From Myxococcales bacterium (lineage in GTDB: Bacteria > Myxococcota > Polyangia > Nannocystales > Nannocystaceae): a DNA stretch of 64,000 nucleotides. This document shows, piece by piece, positions 44,438-53,270 of this stretch (the stretch's first letter is position 1; the number at the start of each line of letters is the position of its first letter). A program made the translations under genes and the position numbers. The notes beneath the pieces were generated by a model. That model was not told the DNA's origin and searched no databases. It worked only from the letters and a program-made list of their open reading frames with translations. The stretch lies in contig JAEUJW010000040.1 in assembly GCA_016793465.1 (NCBI GenBank), forward strand, positions 321,488 to 385,487, given 5' to 3'.

Positions 44438-45016
44438 TCAGCGCCCGCCGAAGATCCGCCGACCCCAGAACTCGACCGGGTTCGGCCGCCCCGTCACCAT
44501 CGCCGTCGCCTCGCGGCTCGCCGCCGCCGTGATGCTCGCCGGCACGCTGATGCAGCGCCCGAGCCGCGCCTGCGCCTCCGCCTCCGCCCGCGTCCCGCAC
44601 TGGTACACCCGCTCGCCGCACTCCCCGCACCAGCGCACGTCCGCCTCGCGCGAGCGCACCAGCGTCTCCCAGCGCATCGGGCACTCGAACGCGAACCGCA
44701 CCACCGCCTCTTCTTCGATCGCCTGCCCGCAGTTGCGCAGCTGCCCCAGCCGATCGACGCAGCGCCACCACGCCGTGTCGCACGCCGCCACCAGCGCCGC
44801 CAGCCGCGCCTTCAAGCCCGCCAGCTCCGCCTCGTCCGCCCCGTCGAGCAGCGCGTCCTGCACCCGCAGCAGCTCGCCGCGCGCATCACCACGCCCCGCG
44901 AGAAATTCCCGGTACTCCGCCAGCCCCTCGCGCCCGTACGGCGCCGCCAGCACCCGCATCAGGTACGGCCCCTCCTCCCCGTGGAGCGCCTCCGTCAGCG
45001 AGAACTCGCGCGTCAT
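44438..45016 (-). CDS. TIGR02996-like domain protein with zinc-ribbon segment
   Basis: The 192-residue protein starts MTREFSLTEALHGEEGPYLM. Residues ~30-85 (EYREFLAGRGDARGELLRVQ and what follows) resemble a degenerate TIGR02996 repeat-companion domain, common in myxobacteria and planctomycetes. A later Cys cluster (CPMRW...VRWCGECGERVYQC) looks like a zinc ribbon. Function unknown. Its ATG overlaps the TGA of the PHP-domain gene (TGATG), so it is translated with it; TAGGCT lies 6 bases before the ATG as an alternative leaderless promoter. Confidence 0.75.
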   Translation of the reverse strand: MTREFSLTEALHGEEGPYLMRVLAAPYGREGLAEYREFLAGRGDARGELLRVQDALLDGADEAELAGLKARLAALVAACDTAWWRCVDRLGQLRNCGQAIEEEAVVRFAFECPMRWETLVRSREADVRWCGECGERVYQCGTRAEAEAQARLGRCISVPASITAAASREATAMVTGRPNPVEFWGRRIFGGR

Positions 45017-46686
45017 CACCACAGCCTATCACCCCGCGCCCGCCGCCTGCGCACCAGCGGCAGCGCGAGCGCGAGCCACCACGCCCCCGTCCGCTGCACC
45101 CCGCACGCGCACCCCTGCTCCGCCGGCGCCTCCTGCCCCGCCTCGCTCGTCCCACCACTCGAGCTCGCCCCACCCGAGCTCGCGCCGCTCGCACCGCTCG
45201 TGCCGCTCGTGCCCTCCTCCTCCGCCCCGCTCGACGTCGGCGCCGACCCGCTCGTCGGCTCCTCGACCGGGCCCTCGCGCAGCCACAGGTGGCTCGTGAT
45301 CGTGCGCGGCCCGCTGCCCACGATCACCTCCGCCCGCCAGCGATCCTCCCCCTCGCCCGGCGCGTTCGCCTCGACCGTCGCCGCGAACGGGTCGCCCTCG
45401 ATCGGCGTCATCCCCAGCGGCACCCCGTTGCGCACGAACCGCACCGCGCTGCCCTCCGGCGCCCCCGTCACGGTCGCCGTGAACGTCACCGAATCCGCCG
45501 AGATCGTGTCCCCCTCGATCGCCGCGTCCGCCGTCAGCTCGACCATCGGGTCGTCCGGCCCCTGCAGCTTCACCATGGTCCGCCCCGCCCGTATCCCATT
45601 GATAATGGCCGCCACGCTCAGCGACTCCGCGTACACCATCGTCGTCGGGTCGCCGATCGGGCTCTGGAACGCGTCGAGGTCCTGCCCCGCGCGATGATCG
45701 TCGGAGCCGCCGATCGCCGCCACGTGCAAGCCCGTCGCGCACAGCCCGTCCCAGTACTTGATCGCGTCGTCCGTGAAGTACCCCCCGCCCTTGTCGAGCC
45801 CGGTCGTCGCCACCTCCACCGCGCTCAGCGACGCCGGCACCTCGTGCTTCCACGCGCAGCCGATGCACACATTCCCCAGCTCGAGCACGGGGTGATTGAT
45901 CGACAGCAGCGCCCCCTGCTCCGCGAACGCCGCGGCCGCCCCCGCGATCGTCACCCCCGGCTGCCCGATCTTGTGGTCGACCCACGCCGTCGCCCCGATC
46001 GCGTTCGCGTGCCCCTGATACGTCGTGTACTCCATCCCCGGCACGAGCAGCAGGTCCGGGTGCAGCTCCTGCACATAATTGAAAAATTCGAGCTGCGTCA
46101 GCGTGTTGTGATCGCTGATCTCCGCGAAGTCGAGCCCGCGCCCGCGGGCGAACTCCGCGATCTCATCGAGCGCCGGCGCCGCGTCCCCGCTCTCGCGCGA
46201 GTGCACGTGAAAGTCCCCCGCGTACCAGCGCGGCCCGCCGCCCAGGTCCACCGCCGTGTACGGCGCGCGCTCCGGCTGCGGCGCCAGCGTCGGCGCGTCG
46301 CGCAGCGTCACCACGACGCTGTACATCGCCGGCGCCTCGACGAGCTGCGCCTTGCCCACGACCACCCGCCACTCGCCCGCCGCGATCGGCCCGGCCACGT
46401 AGCTCCGCGACGCCGCCAGGGCCCCGACCACCGCGTCCTCCGTGTTCCCGCCGCCCCACCCGCGAAACCCCGCCGCATCCTCGAGCCCCCAGTCGAGGAT
46501 GTTGTCGGACGACAGGTCGTCGTGCATCACCTCGATCTCCACGGTCCCCGCCGGCACCATGAACGGCACGAAGAAATGATCGGGCCCGTCGACGGGCACC
46601 TCGCCCATCAGCATCACCTGCGTCTCCCCCGCAGACGCGAACGACGGAGCGAACAGCACGAACGAAGCGAGCACGGCGCGGCGCAT
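45016..46686 (-). CDS. Secreted PHP-domain metallo-phosphoesterase with MYXO-CTERM anchor
   Basis: The 556-residue protein has a signal peptide (MRRAVLASFVLFAPSFASAG) and a beta-rich N-terminal domain (25-150). A PHP domain carries metal ligands in GDFHVHSRESGD, AEISDHNTL, LLSINHP and AIGGSDDH. An Ig-like region and a Ser/Gly/Thr/Glu linker follow. The end is Cys-x-Cys (GCACG), a hydrophobic helix and RRRRARG, the MYXO-CTERM sorting pattern. It should be processed and anchored at the outer surface. The substrate is probably a phosphoester. TACCGT lies 5 bases before the ATG. Confidence 0.9.
   Translation of the reverse strand: MRRAVLASFVLFAPSFASAGETQVMLMGEVPVDGPDHFFVPFMVPAGTVEIEVMHDDLSSDNILDWGLEDAAGFRGWGGGNTEDAVVGALAASRSYVAGPIAAGEWRVVVGKAQLVEAPAMYSVVVTLRDAPTLAPQPERAPYTAVDLGGGPRWYAGDFHVHSRESGDAAPALDEIAEFARGRGLDFAEISDHNTLTQLEFFNYVQELHPDLLLVPGMEYTTYQGHANAIGATAWVDHKIGQPGVTIAGAAAAFAEQGALLSINHPVLELGNVCIGCAWKHEVPASLSAVEVATTGLDKGGGYFTDDAIKYWDGLCATGLHVAAIGGSDDHRAGQDLDAFQSPIGDPTTMVYAESLSVAAIINGIRAGRTMVKLQGPDDPMVELTADAAIEGDTISADSVTFTATVTGAPEGSAVRFVRNGVPLGMTPIEGDPFAATVEANAPGEGEDRWRAEVIVGSGPRTITSHLWLREGPVEEPTSGSAPTSSGAEEEGTSGTSGASGASSGGASSSGGTSEAGQEAPAEQGCACGVQRTGAWWLALALPLVRRRRARGDRLW
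45023..45028 (-). promoter_or_regulatory. Possible internal -10 element
   Basis: TAGGCT on the minus strand lies 6 bases before the ATG at 45016, within the end of the PHP gene. Confidence 0.4.
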
Positions 46687-46691
46687 GCCCG

Positions 46692-46697
46692 ACGGTA
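46692..46697 (-). promoter_or_regulatory. -10 element of the PHP gene
   Basis: TACCGT on the minus strand lies 5 bases before the ATG at 46686. Confidence 0.5.
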
Positions 46698-46763
46698 ACA
46701 AACCTGTGCACCCCCGTCGCGTACCGCTCGCGACATCGCAGCGTTCCATGCTATGTCGAGAGC

Positions 46764-47351
46764 ATGGCGAGCGCGGCCACCAAGCTGTTCCCCATCCCCC
46801 CGGCGGACACGATCACCGAGGACAAGGTCACCGACGGCCTCGAGCTGATCGAGGGCTCCCTCCACGAGAAGGAGACCTCCGGCGAACACGGCCGCAGCCA
46901 GGGCCGCCTGATCGCAGCGTTCTCCGGACCGTTCGATCGCCGCCCGGGAGGCCGCAACCCCGGCGGCTGGTGGTTCGCGGTCGAGACCCTCGTCGACTTC
47001 GGCAATATTAATAAGCTCCGCTCCGACGTCGCCGGCTGGCGCCGCGAGAGGACCCCGTCGCCGCCGAGCGGGGCGATCGTCCGTGCGCTCCCCGACTGGA
47101 TCTGCGAGGTCCTGTCCCCGAGCAACGCCAACAACGACCTCGTCAAGAAGCGCCGGATCTACCACCAGCACCGCGTCGGCCACTACTGGATCCTCGACCC
47201 CCTCGAGCACCGCCTCGAGGTCTACCGCTGGCACTCCGACGGCTACCTGCAGGTCCTGACCGCCGAGCGCGGCGAACGCGTGCGTGCCGAGCCCTTCGAG
47301 GCGCTCGAGCTGCAGGTCGGCGTCCTCTTCGGCGACGACCCCGACGAGTGA
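46764..47351 (+). CDS. Uma2 family (DUF820) restriction endonuclease-like protein
   Basis: The 195-residue protein has the Uma2/DUF820 pattern: an N-terminal GLELIEGSLHEK segment, the PD-(D/E)XK-like core with PDWICEVLSPSNANNDLVKK, and HYWILDPLEHRLEVYRW. These proteins have a restriction-endonuclease fold, but their targets are mostly unknown; they occur in many copies in cyanobacteria and myxobacteria. It stands alone here. TATGTC lies 6 bases before the ATG. Confidence 0.9.
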   Translation: MASAATKLFPIPPADTITEDKVTDGLELIEGSLHEKETSGEHGRSQGRLIAAFSGPFDRRPGGRNPGGWWFAVETLVDFGNINKLRSDVAGWRRERTPSPPSGAIVRALPDWICEVLSPSNANNDLVKKRRIYHQHRVGHYWILDPLEHRLEVYRWHSDGYLQVLTAERGERVRAEPFEALELQVGVLFGDDPDE

Positions 47352-47358
47352 GCTCGCC

Positions 47359-48333
47359 CTAACCCGCCTCGTCCTCGGGTCGCGGCACCCCCTCGCGTAT
47401 CTTCTGCGAGAACCCGGCCCCGTACCCCGCGGCCCGCACTTTCTCCGACACGCTCGCCTGCCCGCGCAGCTCGGCGAAGCTCACCCTCCGGTCCAGCAGC
47501 CCCACCTTATAAAGATAGTCGGGCACATGACCGGAGGCGATCATTCGCCAGTCGAACGGCAACCTCCACCCCGCCGCCCGCGCCATGCGCACCACCTGCG
47601 TCGTGCAGTTGGTCCAGAACGTGTGAAAGAACCGCGGCTCCCTCGCCAGCAGGTTGCAGTCCGCGACGTACTGCGCCAGCAGCTTCTTCCTGAACTCCGC
47701 CGTCGTGCGCAGCCGGTAGATCCGCACGTCCTCGCCGCGGACGCCAGCCCGCACCCCGAGCACGTCGCGCTCGTCCGCCGCGATCGTCACCAATTCAAAC
47801 ACCTTGAAGGCCCCGCGGATGCCCGACCACGGCTCGCCCCGCTCGCGCCGGACCTCGATCGAGAACGCCAGCCGCCCCTCCTCGCCGAACCCGAAGCTCA
47901 TAATTAAATGGGCGATGCCCTCGATGGTCCAGTACACCGCGAACAGGTCGAGCGACTCGAGTTTATTAATGTCGTAGCTGCGCGTCTCCCAGCGCTCGAG
48001 GTGATCCTCCTCGCCGCGCCACACGAAGTTGCGCACGTCGTGCATCACCAGCCGCCCCCCGGCGATGATCCCCGTGGCCTGGCGGGCCACGTCGGGCGCC
48101 CAGTCGCGGTCGATCTGCGGCCGCAGCGACAGCCACCACGCCTCCCACACCACCACCGCCGCCCAGAACCCGACCTGCACCGCCCACACGTCCTGCAGCA
48201 GCACCGCCGCGAGCGTGGCGGCGAGCCAGCCGAGCGCCCAGCCCGCCCCGTGCCGGCGCCGGCTGAAGAAGAACCAGCTGACCACGGCGTGAGCCGGGCC
48301 GACCACCAGCGCCGCGATCGCCGACCAGGTCAC
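47359..48333 (-). CDS. DUF4105 (Lnb N-terminal periplasmic-like) membrane protein
   Basis: The 324-residue protein has two N-terminal membrane helices (about 5-25 and 32-62). A DUF4105-like domain follows with VMHDVRNFVWRGEEDH, WETRSYDINKLESLDLFAVY and NLLAREPRFFHTFWTNCTTQ. In this family, as in the lacto-N-biosidase N-terminal domain, a Cys and His act in an NlpC/P60-like site; WTNCTTQ provides the Cys. It may be a peptidase or transacylase acting in the periplasm. The GTG start lies one base after the stop of the ADP-ribosylglycohydrolase gene, so the two are an operon. Confidence 0.8.
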   Translation of the reverse strand: MTWSAIAALVVGPAHAVVSWFFFSRRRHGAGWALGWLAATLAAVLLQDVWAVQVGFWAAVVVWEAWWLSLRPQIDRDWAPDVARQATGIIAGGRLVMHDVRNFVWRGEEDHLERWETRSYDINKLESLDLFAVYWTIEGIAHLIMSFGFGEEGRLAFSIEVRRERGEPWSGIRGAFKVFELVTIAADERDVLGVRAGVRGEDVRIYRLRTTAEFRKKLLAQYVADCNLLAREPRFFHTFWTNCTTQVVRMARAAGWRLPFDWRMIASGHVPDYLYKVGLLDRRVSFAELRGQASVSEKVRAAGYGAGFSQKIREGVPRPEDEAG

Positions 48334-48334
48334 G

Positions 48335-49111
48335 TCACACCCGCACGTCGTGGCGCCGACAGAACTCCTGCGTCAGCTGCAGCAGCTCCGGCGCGAGCCG
48401 CCGCGACACCTCGTCGACGATCTCCCGCGGCACGCGCTTGTAGAACGCCTGCGCCACCGCCCCGGCCATGCAGGCCAGCGTGTCGGCGTCCCCGCCGAGC
48501 GAGACCGCCAGGCGGATCGCGCTCTCGACGTCCGAGCTGTCGAGGAACGCGATGATCGCCTCCGGCACCGATCCCTGGCACGACACGTCGAACTTGTACT
48601 TCGGCCGGATCCTCTCGACCGTGCGGTCCAGGTCGTACTTGAAGCGCCCCGAGATCTCCTTGCGGATGGTCGGCTTGTCGGCCCCGTGATGCGCGAGGAA
48701 CACCGCCATGGCGAGGGCTTGCGCCCCCTTGATCCCCTCCGGGTGGTCGTGCGTGACCTCGGCGCTGCGCTTCGCCTCGCCGAGGACCTCCTGCTCGCTG
48801 GGCATCGCGAACCCCACCGGCGACACCCGCATCGCCGAGCCGTTGCCGAAGCTCTGGTACGCCCCCATGTCGTCGCTCGCCAGCCACTTTTTAAACATCC
48901 CGCCGTAGCCGCGGTCGGGGTAGCGCCGCCCGTACTCCCGCAGCGTCGCCGCGTACGGCCGGCGGTTCATCAGGCAGTCCGCGACCGCGAGCGTCATCAC
49001 CGTGTCGTCGGTGAAGCGGCTCCCGCTTTTAAACAGGGTGAAGTCGGTGCGCTTGATGTTGGCGCGCTCGTGCACCGACCCGATCATGTCCCCGGCGATC
49101 GCGGCGATCAT
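48335..49111 (-). CDS. ADP-ribosylglycohydrolase family protein
   Basis: The 258-residue protein starts MIAAIAGDMIGSVHE and has the ARH metal-binding motifs FTDDTVMTLAVAD and SLGGDADTLACMAGAVAQAF. ARH enzymes remove ADP-ribose from proteins or nucleic acids using two Mg2+ ions. It has the size of the compact bacterial members (DraG-like). No ADP-ribosyltransferase is next to it. ATG 49111 is preferred because it begins the first metal motif region and has TACCTT 7 bases upstream. Confidence 0.93.
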   Translation of the reverse strand: MIAAIAGDMIGSVHERANIKRTDFTLFKSGSRFTDDTVMTLAVADCLMNRRPYAATLREYGRRYPDRGYGGMFKKWLASDDMGAYQSFGNGSAMRVSPVGFAMPSEQEVLGEAKRSAEVTHDHPEGIKGAQALAMAVFLAHHGADKPTIRKEISGRFKYDLDRTVERIRPKYKFDVSCQGSVPEAIIAFLDSSDVESAIRLAVSLGGDADTLACMAGAVAQAFYKRVPREIVDEVSRRLAPELLQLTQEFCRRHDVRV

Positions 49112-49118
49112 GGCCGTG

Positions 49119-49124
49119 AAGGTA
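49119..49124 (-). promoter_or_regulatory. -10 element of a leaderless promoter (ADP-ribosylglycohydrolase operon)
   Basis: TACCTT on the minus strand lies exactly 7 bases before the ATG at 49111. Confidence 0.6.
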
Positions 49125-49296
49125 CACGCTTCGCGCGGGCGAGTGCGCGAATCTTCGCCGTCCTCCGCGGCCCCCACGTCCCGGTCCATGGACTCGAGTC
49201 CATCCCCCGGGCGAGACTACGGACCGCCACGCGGTCGCCTCGGCCCTGTCGCGTGGCACGGCGCTTGCTCGACGGGGCCCGAAGATGGAGGTGGAC

Positions 49297-51195
49297 ATGC
49301 ATCGACGATGGACCCACGCGTACGCCGCAGCCCTGCTGCTGGCCGCGTGTACAGGCGACGGCAGCGACGGCAGCGACGGCGCGCCGAACACCGGCGACAC
49401 CACCGCGGCCGCGACCGCCGGCGACACCGGCGACACCCCGACCGGCGGCCCCGCGAGCGCGACCGACCCGCCCGCCACAACCGGCACCGGCACCACCACC
49501 GGCGACGACACCACCGGCGGCGCCGACTCGAGCACCGGCGAGCCCGCGGCCACCCTCGTCCCGCTCGCCCCCACCGACCGGCTCGTGCGCATCTCCATGG
49601 CCCTGCGCGGCGTACGTCCCGCGCTCGCGGACATGCAGACCGTCGCCGACGACCCCGCCGCCCTGCCCGGCATCGTCGACGCCTACCTCGAGGACCCGCG
49701 CTTCGCCGAGACCGTCAAGGACCTCTACGCCGAGGCCCTGCAGGTCCGCGCCCAGCTCAATGCCAGCATGCTGCCGTACGTCGGCCCGCTCGCCGGCCTC
49801 GACGACCCGCGCTACATGGCCTCGGTCCCCGAGGAGCCGCTCGAGCTGATCGCCGCGGTCGTCCGCGACCCCGCGCGCTCGTTCGCCGACATCGTCACGA
49901 CCGACGAGGTCTACGTCAACGCCGTCGGCGCCGGCGCCTGGCACGTGGCCGGCTACGACCCCGACTCCCCCGACGACTGGCAACGCGTGCACTGGTCCGA
50001 CGACCGCCCGCAAGGCGGCGGCGTGCTCACCAGCTCCGCGCTGTGGCACCGCCACCGCGCCAACGGCAACAACCACCAGCGCGTGCGCGCCAACCTCGTC
50101 TCGCGCGTGTTCCTCTGCGAGGACTACCTCGCCCGCGACGTCCCCCCGTTCCCGCCCGTCGACTTCACCGACACCGAGGCCCTCTCGAGCGCCCTCCAGC
50201 AGAACCCCGGCTGCGTCAGCTGCCACCAGACCCTCGACCCCCTCGCCTCGTTCTTCTGGGGCTCCCAGTCGCGCGGCAAGGCCGGCATCGCCAACGCCTA
50301 CGACGACATGGGCGAGTGCATCGCCGGCAAGGAGAAAATCTGCTTCCCCACCGAGGAGTACGTGCAGACCCAGGAGTCCCTGTGGACCAAGACCACCGGC
50401 CGCGCCCCCGGCTACTTCGGCGCGCCCGACGTCGACGGCCACCTCGACGCCCTCGGCGAGCACCTCGCGGCCGACCCCCGCTTCTCGCAGTGCGTCGCCC
50501 GCCGCTTCTACAGCTACATGGCCCAGGTCCACCTCGACGCCGTCCCGTTCGCGCTCGTCAGCGAGCTCGACGCCGCCTTCCACGTCGACGACCGCCTCGA
50601 CATCCGCGCCCTCGTCAAGGCGATCGCCCTGTCCGACGAGTTCCTCGCCTCGCACTCCGACGACCCCGCCGAGGCCGACGCTGTGATCGGCCTGAAGGTC
50701 GCGCGCCCCGAGCAGATGGAGCGCATGTTCGAGGACCTCACCGGCTTCCGCTGGCTCGGCATGCGCAACCCCGGCGACGTGCACGGCGAGTTCCGCCTGC
50801 TCAACAGCGACGCCTGGGGCTACCGCGCCATGGCCGGCGGCGTCGACGGCTACCAGGTCACCCAGCCGACCTGGACCTTCAACCCCACGCGCACGCTCGT
50901 GGTCCAGACCCTCGCCGCCGAGGCCGCCGGCTACGCGGTCGAGCGCGACTTCATGACCCCCGCGAAGGCCGAGCGCAAGCTGCTCACGCTCGTCGACGAG
51001 GGCTCCGCCGACGCCGTCGTCCGCCAGCAGATCGCCCAGCTGCACCTGCGCGTGCTCGGCGAGGCTGTCCCCGAGGACAGCCTCGAGGTCGACGAGTCGT
51101 TCGCCCTGTGGACCGCCGTCGCCGGCGAGCCGCGCCAGAAGTGGAAGATCCTGCTGACCGCCATGCTGCAGGACAACCGGGTGGTGTTCTTCTGA
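49297..51195 (+). CDS. DUF1549/DUF1588-like heme-binding-motif lipoprotein
   Basis: The 632-residue protein has a lipobox LLAAC (Cys18) and a ~65-residue Gly/Thr/Asp linker. Next comes a helical domain starting DRLVRISMALRGVRPALADM, like DUF1549/DUF1592 proteins. Near residue 308 it has NPGCVSCHQTLDP, the CxxCH plus DP pattern of DUF1588-type domains. The C-terminal part repeats the first-domain pattern (VARPEQMERMFEDLTGFRW). Such proteins are encoded next to DUF1501 or DUF1552 partners and are thought to be exported redox or cell-surface proteins. ATG 49297 has GGAGGTGGAC upstream. Confidence 0.8.
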   Translation: MHRRWTHAYAAALLLAACTGDGSDGSDGAPNTGDTTAAATAGDTGDTPTGGPASATDPPATTGTGTTTGDDTTGGADSSTGEPAATLVPLAPTDRLVRISMALRGVRPALADMQTVADDPAALPGIVDAYLEDPRFAETVKDLYAEALQVRAQLNASMLPYVGPLAGLDDPRYMASVPEEPLELIAAVVRDPARSFADIVTTDEVYVNAVGAGAWHVAGYDPDSPDDWQRVHWSDDRPQGGGVLTSSALWHRHRANGNNHQRVRANLVSRVFLCEDYLARDVPPFPPVDFTDTEALSSALQQNPGCVSCHQTLDPLASFFWGSQSRGKAGIANAYDDMGECIAGKEKICFPTEEYVQTQESLWTKTTGRAPGYFGAPDVDGHLDALGEHLAADPRFSQCVARRFYSYMAQVHLDAVPFALVSELDAAFHVDDRLDIRALVKAIALSDEFLASHSDDPAEADAVIGLKVARPEQMERMFEDLTGFRWLGMRNPGDVHGEFRLLNSDAWGYRAMAGGVDGYQVTQPTWTFNPTRTLVVQTLAAEAAGYAVERDFMTPAKAERKLLTLVDEGSADAVVRQQIAQLHLRVLGEAVPEDSLEVDESFALWTAVAGEPRQKWKILLTAMLQDNRVVFF

Positions 51196-51203
51196 AAGGC
51201 CCC

Positions 51204-52469
51204 ATGCATATGCGACTCACGCGACGCTCCCTCCTCGGCGCCGGCCTGTTCGGCCTCGGCGCGCTCGCCCTGCCCCCGCGGGCCCGGGCCGCCGGCACCA
51301 CCAACCTCATCGTCGTGTTCGCCCGCGGCGGCTGGGACCCCGTGTGGGCCATCGACCCCAAGGACTCGCCCGACATCGACAGCCCCGCCGACGGCGCCAA
51401 GAAGACCTTCGGCGCCGCCGAGATCCCCGCGCTCACCTCGCCGAACCGCCCGAACATCGAGCAGTTCTTCGAGGCCTGGTCCGACCAGTGCGCCGTCGTC
51501 CGCGGCATCGACGTCGGCGCCATCGCCCACTTCGGCTGCCACGTGCGCATGATGACCGGCACCCGCACCGAGCTCAGCCCCGACCTCGGCATGATGGCCG
51601 CCGTCGGCCAGAGCGCCGACCTCCCGCTGCCGTACGCCGACATCGGCGGCGGCGCCTACCCCGGCCTCTACGCCGCCCAGATGGGCCGCCTCGGCGCGCG
51701 CAACCAGGTCGTCACCCTCCTCAACCGCAAGAAGGCCTACGACCCCGCCGCCTCGCTCGACTACGACGTGACGCCGATCCTCACGCCCACCGCCGCCGAG
51801 GCCGCGCAGGTCCAGGCCTGGGTCGACGCCCGCGCCGCCCGCCTCGCCGACTCGCGCGCGGCCCTCGGCGACAACGCCCGCCGCCTCGCCGACTACCGCG
51901 ACTGCTTCGTCCGCGCCGACGACCTCCGCGCGATCCCCGAGCTCTCCAACCTCGTGCTGTCCGGCTCCGCCAACCTCGCCGGGCAGATCGACCTCGCCAT
52001 CACGCTCCTCCAGGGCACATCCCGCGCGGTCTACCTCGACTCCAACCTCGAGTGGGACACCCACGACAACATCGCCGACCAGGGCCTCAACCACGACGCC
52101 CTGTTCGGCGACCTCGCCGCCCTCATGCAGAAGCTGTCCGACGCCGGCCTGCTGGCGAACACCACCGTCGTCGTCATGTCCGAGATGGGCCGCACCCCCA
52201 GGCTCAACGCCCCCGTCATGGCCGCCGGCAAGGACCACTGGCCCACCACCAGCGCCATGGTCCTCGGCGCCGGCGTCAAACCCGGCGCCTACGGCGGCAC
52301 CGACGACCGCCTCAACGCCCGCAAGGTCGACCTCGCCTCCGGCCAACCCAAGGACGACGGCGTCCAGCTGCGCTACGACAACTTCGCCGCGGGCGTTCTA
52401 AAAATTGTCGGCCTCGAACCCCAGGAGTGGCTGCCCGATGTCACGCCCATGCAAGGCTTCATCGCTTAG
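51204..52469 (+). CDS. DUF1501 domain protein with Tat signal
   Basis: The 421-residue protein starts with a twin-arginine signal (LTRRSLLGAGLFGLGALALP). It continues with the DUF1501 fold, a sulfatase/phosphatase-like domain: NLIVVFARGGWDPVW, LDSNLEWDTHDN, VVVMSEMGRTPRLN and GKDHWPTTSAMVLGAGVK. It would be exported folded. It lies 8 bases after the DUF1549-like gene with GAAAGG before the ATG, and overlaps the next gene by 32 bases. A second ATG at 51210 is also possible. The role of DUF1501 proteins is not settled. Confidence 0.9.
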   Translation: MHMRLTRRSLLGAGLFGLGALALPPRARAAGTTNLIVVFARGGWDPVWAIDPKDSPDIDSPADGAKKTFGAAEIPALTSPNRPNIEQFFEAWSDQCAVVRGIDVGAIAHFGCHVRMMTGTRTELSPDLGMMAAVGQSADLPLPYADIGGGAYPGLYAAQMGRLGARNQVVTLLNRKKAYDPAASLDYDVTPILTPTAAEAAQVQAWVDARAARLADSRAALGDNARRLADYRDCFVRADDLRAIPELSNLVLSGSANLAGQIDLAITLLQGTSRAVYLDSNLEWDTHDNIADQGLNHDALFGDLAALMQKLSDAGLLANTTVVVMSEMGRTPRLNAPVMAAGKDHWPTTSAMVLGAGVKPGAYGGTDDRLNARKVDLASGQPKDDGVQLRYDNFAAGVLKIVGLEPQEWLPDVTPMQGFIA

Positions 52470-53049
52470 CCTGGTGCTCGCCCTGCTCGTCGCCTGCGAC
52501 GGCGGCAGCGGCGACACCACCGGCAGCGACACCTCCACCGCGACCTCAGGCGCCGCCGTCACCACCGGCGACGCGGCGACCACCGACGCCCCGACCGGCG
52601 GCACCGAAGCTCCGCCGGCGTCCACCGGCACGGGCGACGCGACGACCACCGAGGACACCGGCGAGCCCCCGTCCACCGGCACGAGCACCGGCGCCGACGC
52701 CTGCGCCGACAGCATCGTCACGTGGGACAACTTCGGCGAGTCGTTCTTCCTGACCTGGTGCACCGGCTGCCACCACTCGGCCCTCCCGAGCGCCGAGCGG
52801 GCCTGCGCGCCCTGCAACGCCAACTTCGACACGCACGCCGGCGCCAGCGAGCGCGCGCAGATCGTCCAATTAAAGGTGCTCGACTACATGACCGTCGAGG
52901 GCGTCACGCCGATGCCCCCCGCCGCCGTCATCCCCGAGGACGAGCTGGCCCTGCTGCGCGAGTGGATCGAGTGCGGCGCCCCGGGCCCCGAGTCCGGCGT
53001 GGCCGGCGCCGCCTGCCCCGACCCCGGCGCCCCCGTCGACGGCTGCTGA
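52438..53049 (+). CDS. Lipoprotein with c-type heme motif
   Basis: The 203-residue protein has a lipobox LLVAC (Cys20) and a ~75-residue Thr/Ala/Asp/Gly linker. A compact domain follows with WCTGCHHSAL, a CxxCH heme-c motif, and a distal Met in VTPMPPAAVIPED, as in small cytochrome c domains. The ending has further Cys (CGAPG, GC). It is the third gene of the operon and overlaps the DUF1501 frame by 32 bases; AGGAG lies upstream of the ATG. It may pass electrons to or from the DUF1549-like partner. Confidence 0.8.
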   Translation: MSRPCKASSLSLVLALLVACDGGSGDTTGSDTSTATSGAAVTTGDAATTDAPTGGTEAPPASTGTGDATTTEDTGEPPSTGTSTGADACADSIVTWDNFGESFFLTWCTGCHHSALPSAERACAPCNANFDTHAGASERAQIVQLKVLDYMTVEGVTPMPPAAVIPEDELALLREWIECGAPGPESGVAGAACPDPGAPVDGC

Positions 53050-53058
53050 CGAACCACC

Positions 53059-53087
53059 CGCCGGTCGTCGCCCCGCGACGACCGGCG
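53059..53087 (+). terminator. Hairpin at the end of the DUF1501 operon
   Basis: A perfect 13-bp stem (CGCCGGTCGTCGC with its complement) and a 3-base loop start ten bases after the last stop. There is no T tract, so it may be a stability or Rho-linked hairpin. Confidence 0.6.
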
Positions 53088-53231
53088 TGACGCACCCGGC
53101 CGTCGACCCTCGCCGCACCCGCGCCCGCGTGCCGTCCAGTCGCACTGACCCCGACCGCTCCGACCGCACGGTCCGCGCCGCGGACCCGCCCGGTAATCGT
53201 TTAAACCAGCCAATCTCCGGATCCCCGCGCC

Positions 53232-53237
53232 TTGACA
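53232..53237 (+). promoter_or_regulatory. -35 element TTGACA of the HTH-PBP operon
   Basis: A consensus TTGACA directly precedes the inverted repeat. No good -10 is found at 17 bases; AAGCAT at 53258 gives a 20-base spacer. The operator would lie between the two elements. Confidence 0.45.
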
Positions 53238-53239
53238 AG

Positions 53240-53264
53240 CATGCTTTCCCTGATGGAAAGCATG
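53240..53264. promoter_or_regulatory. Perfect 10-bp inverted repeat, probable operator
   Basis: Arms CATGCTTTCC (53240-53249) and GGAAAGCATG (53255-53264) are separated by CTGAT. It lies between TTGACA and the chosen ATG (53271) of the regulator, so an autoregulatory operator is the simplest reading. Confidence 0.75.
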
Positions 53265-53270
53265 ATCGAC

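Noticed and set aside
49002..51203. Extension of the DUF1501 protein to 1155 residues
   Set aside because: The upstream part is a shadow of the DUF1549-like gene. The Tat signal at 51204 marks the real start.
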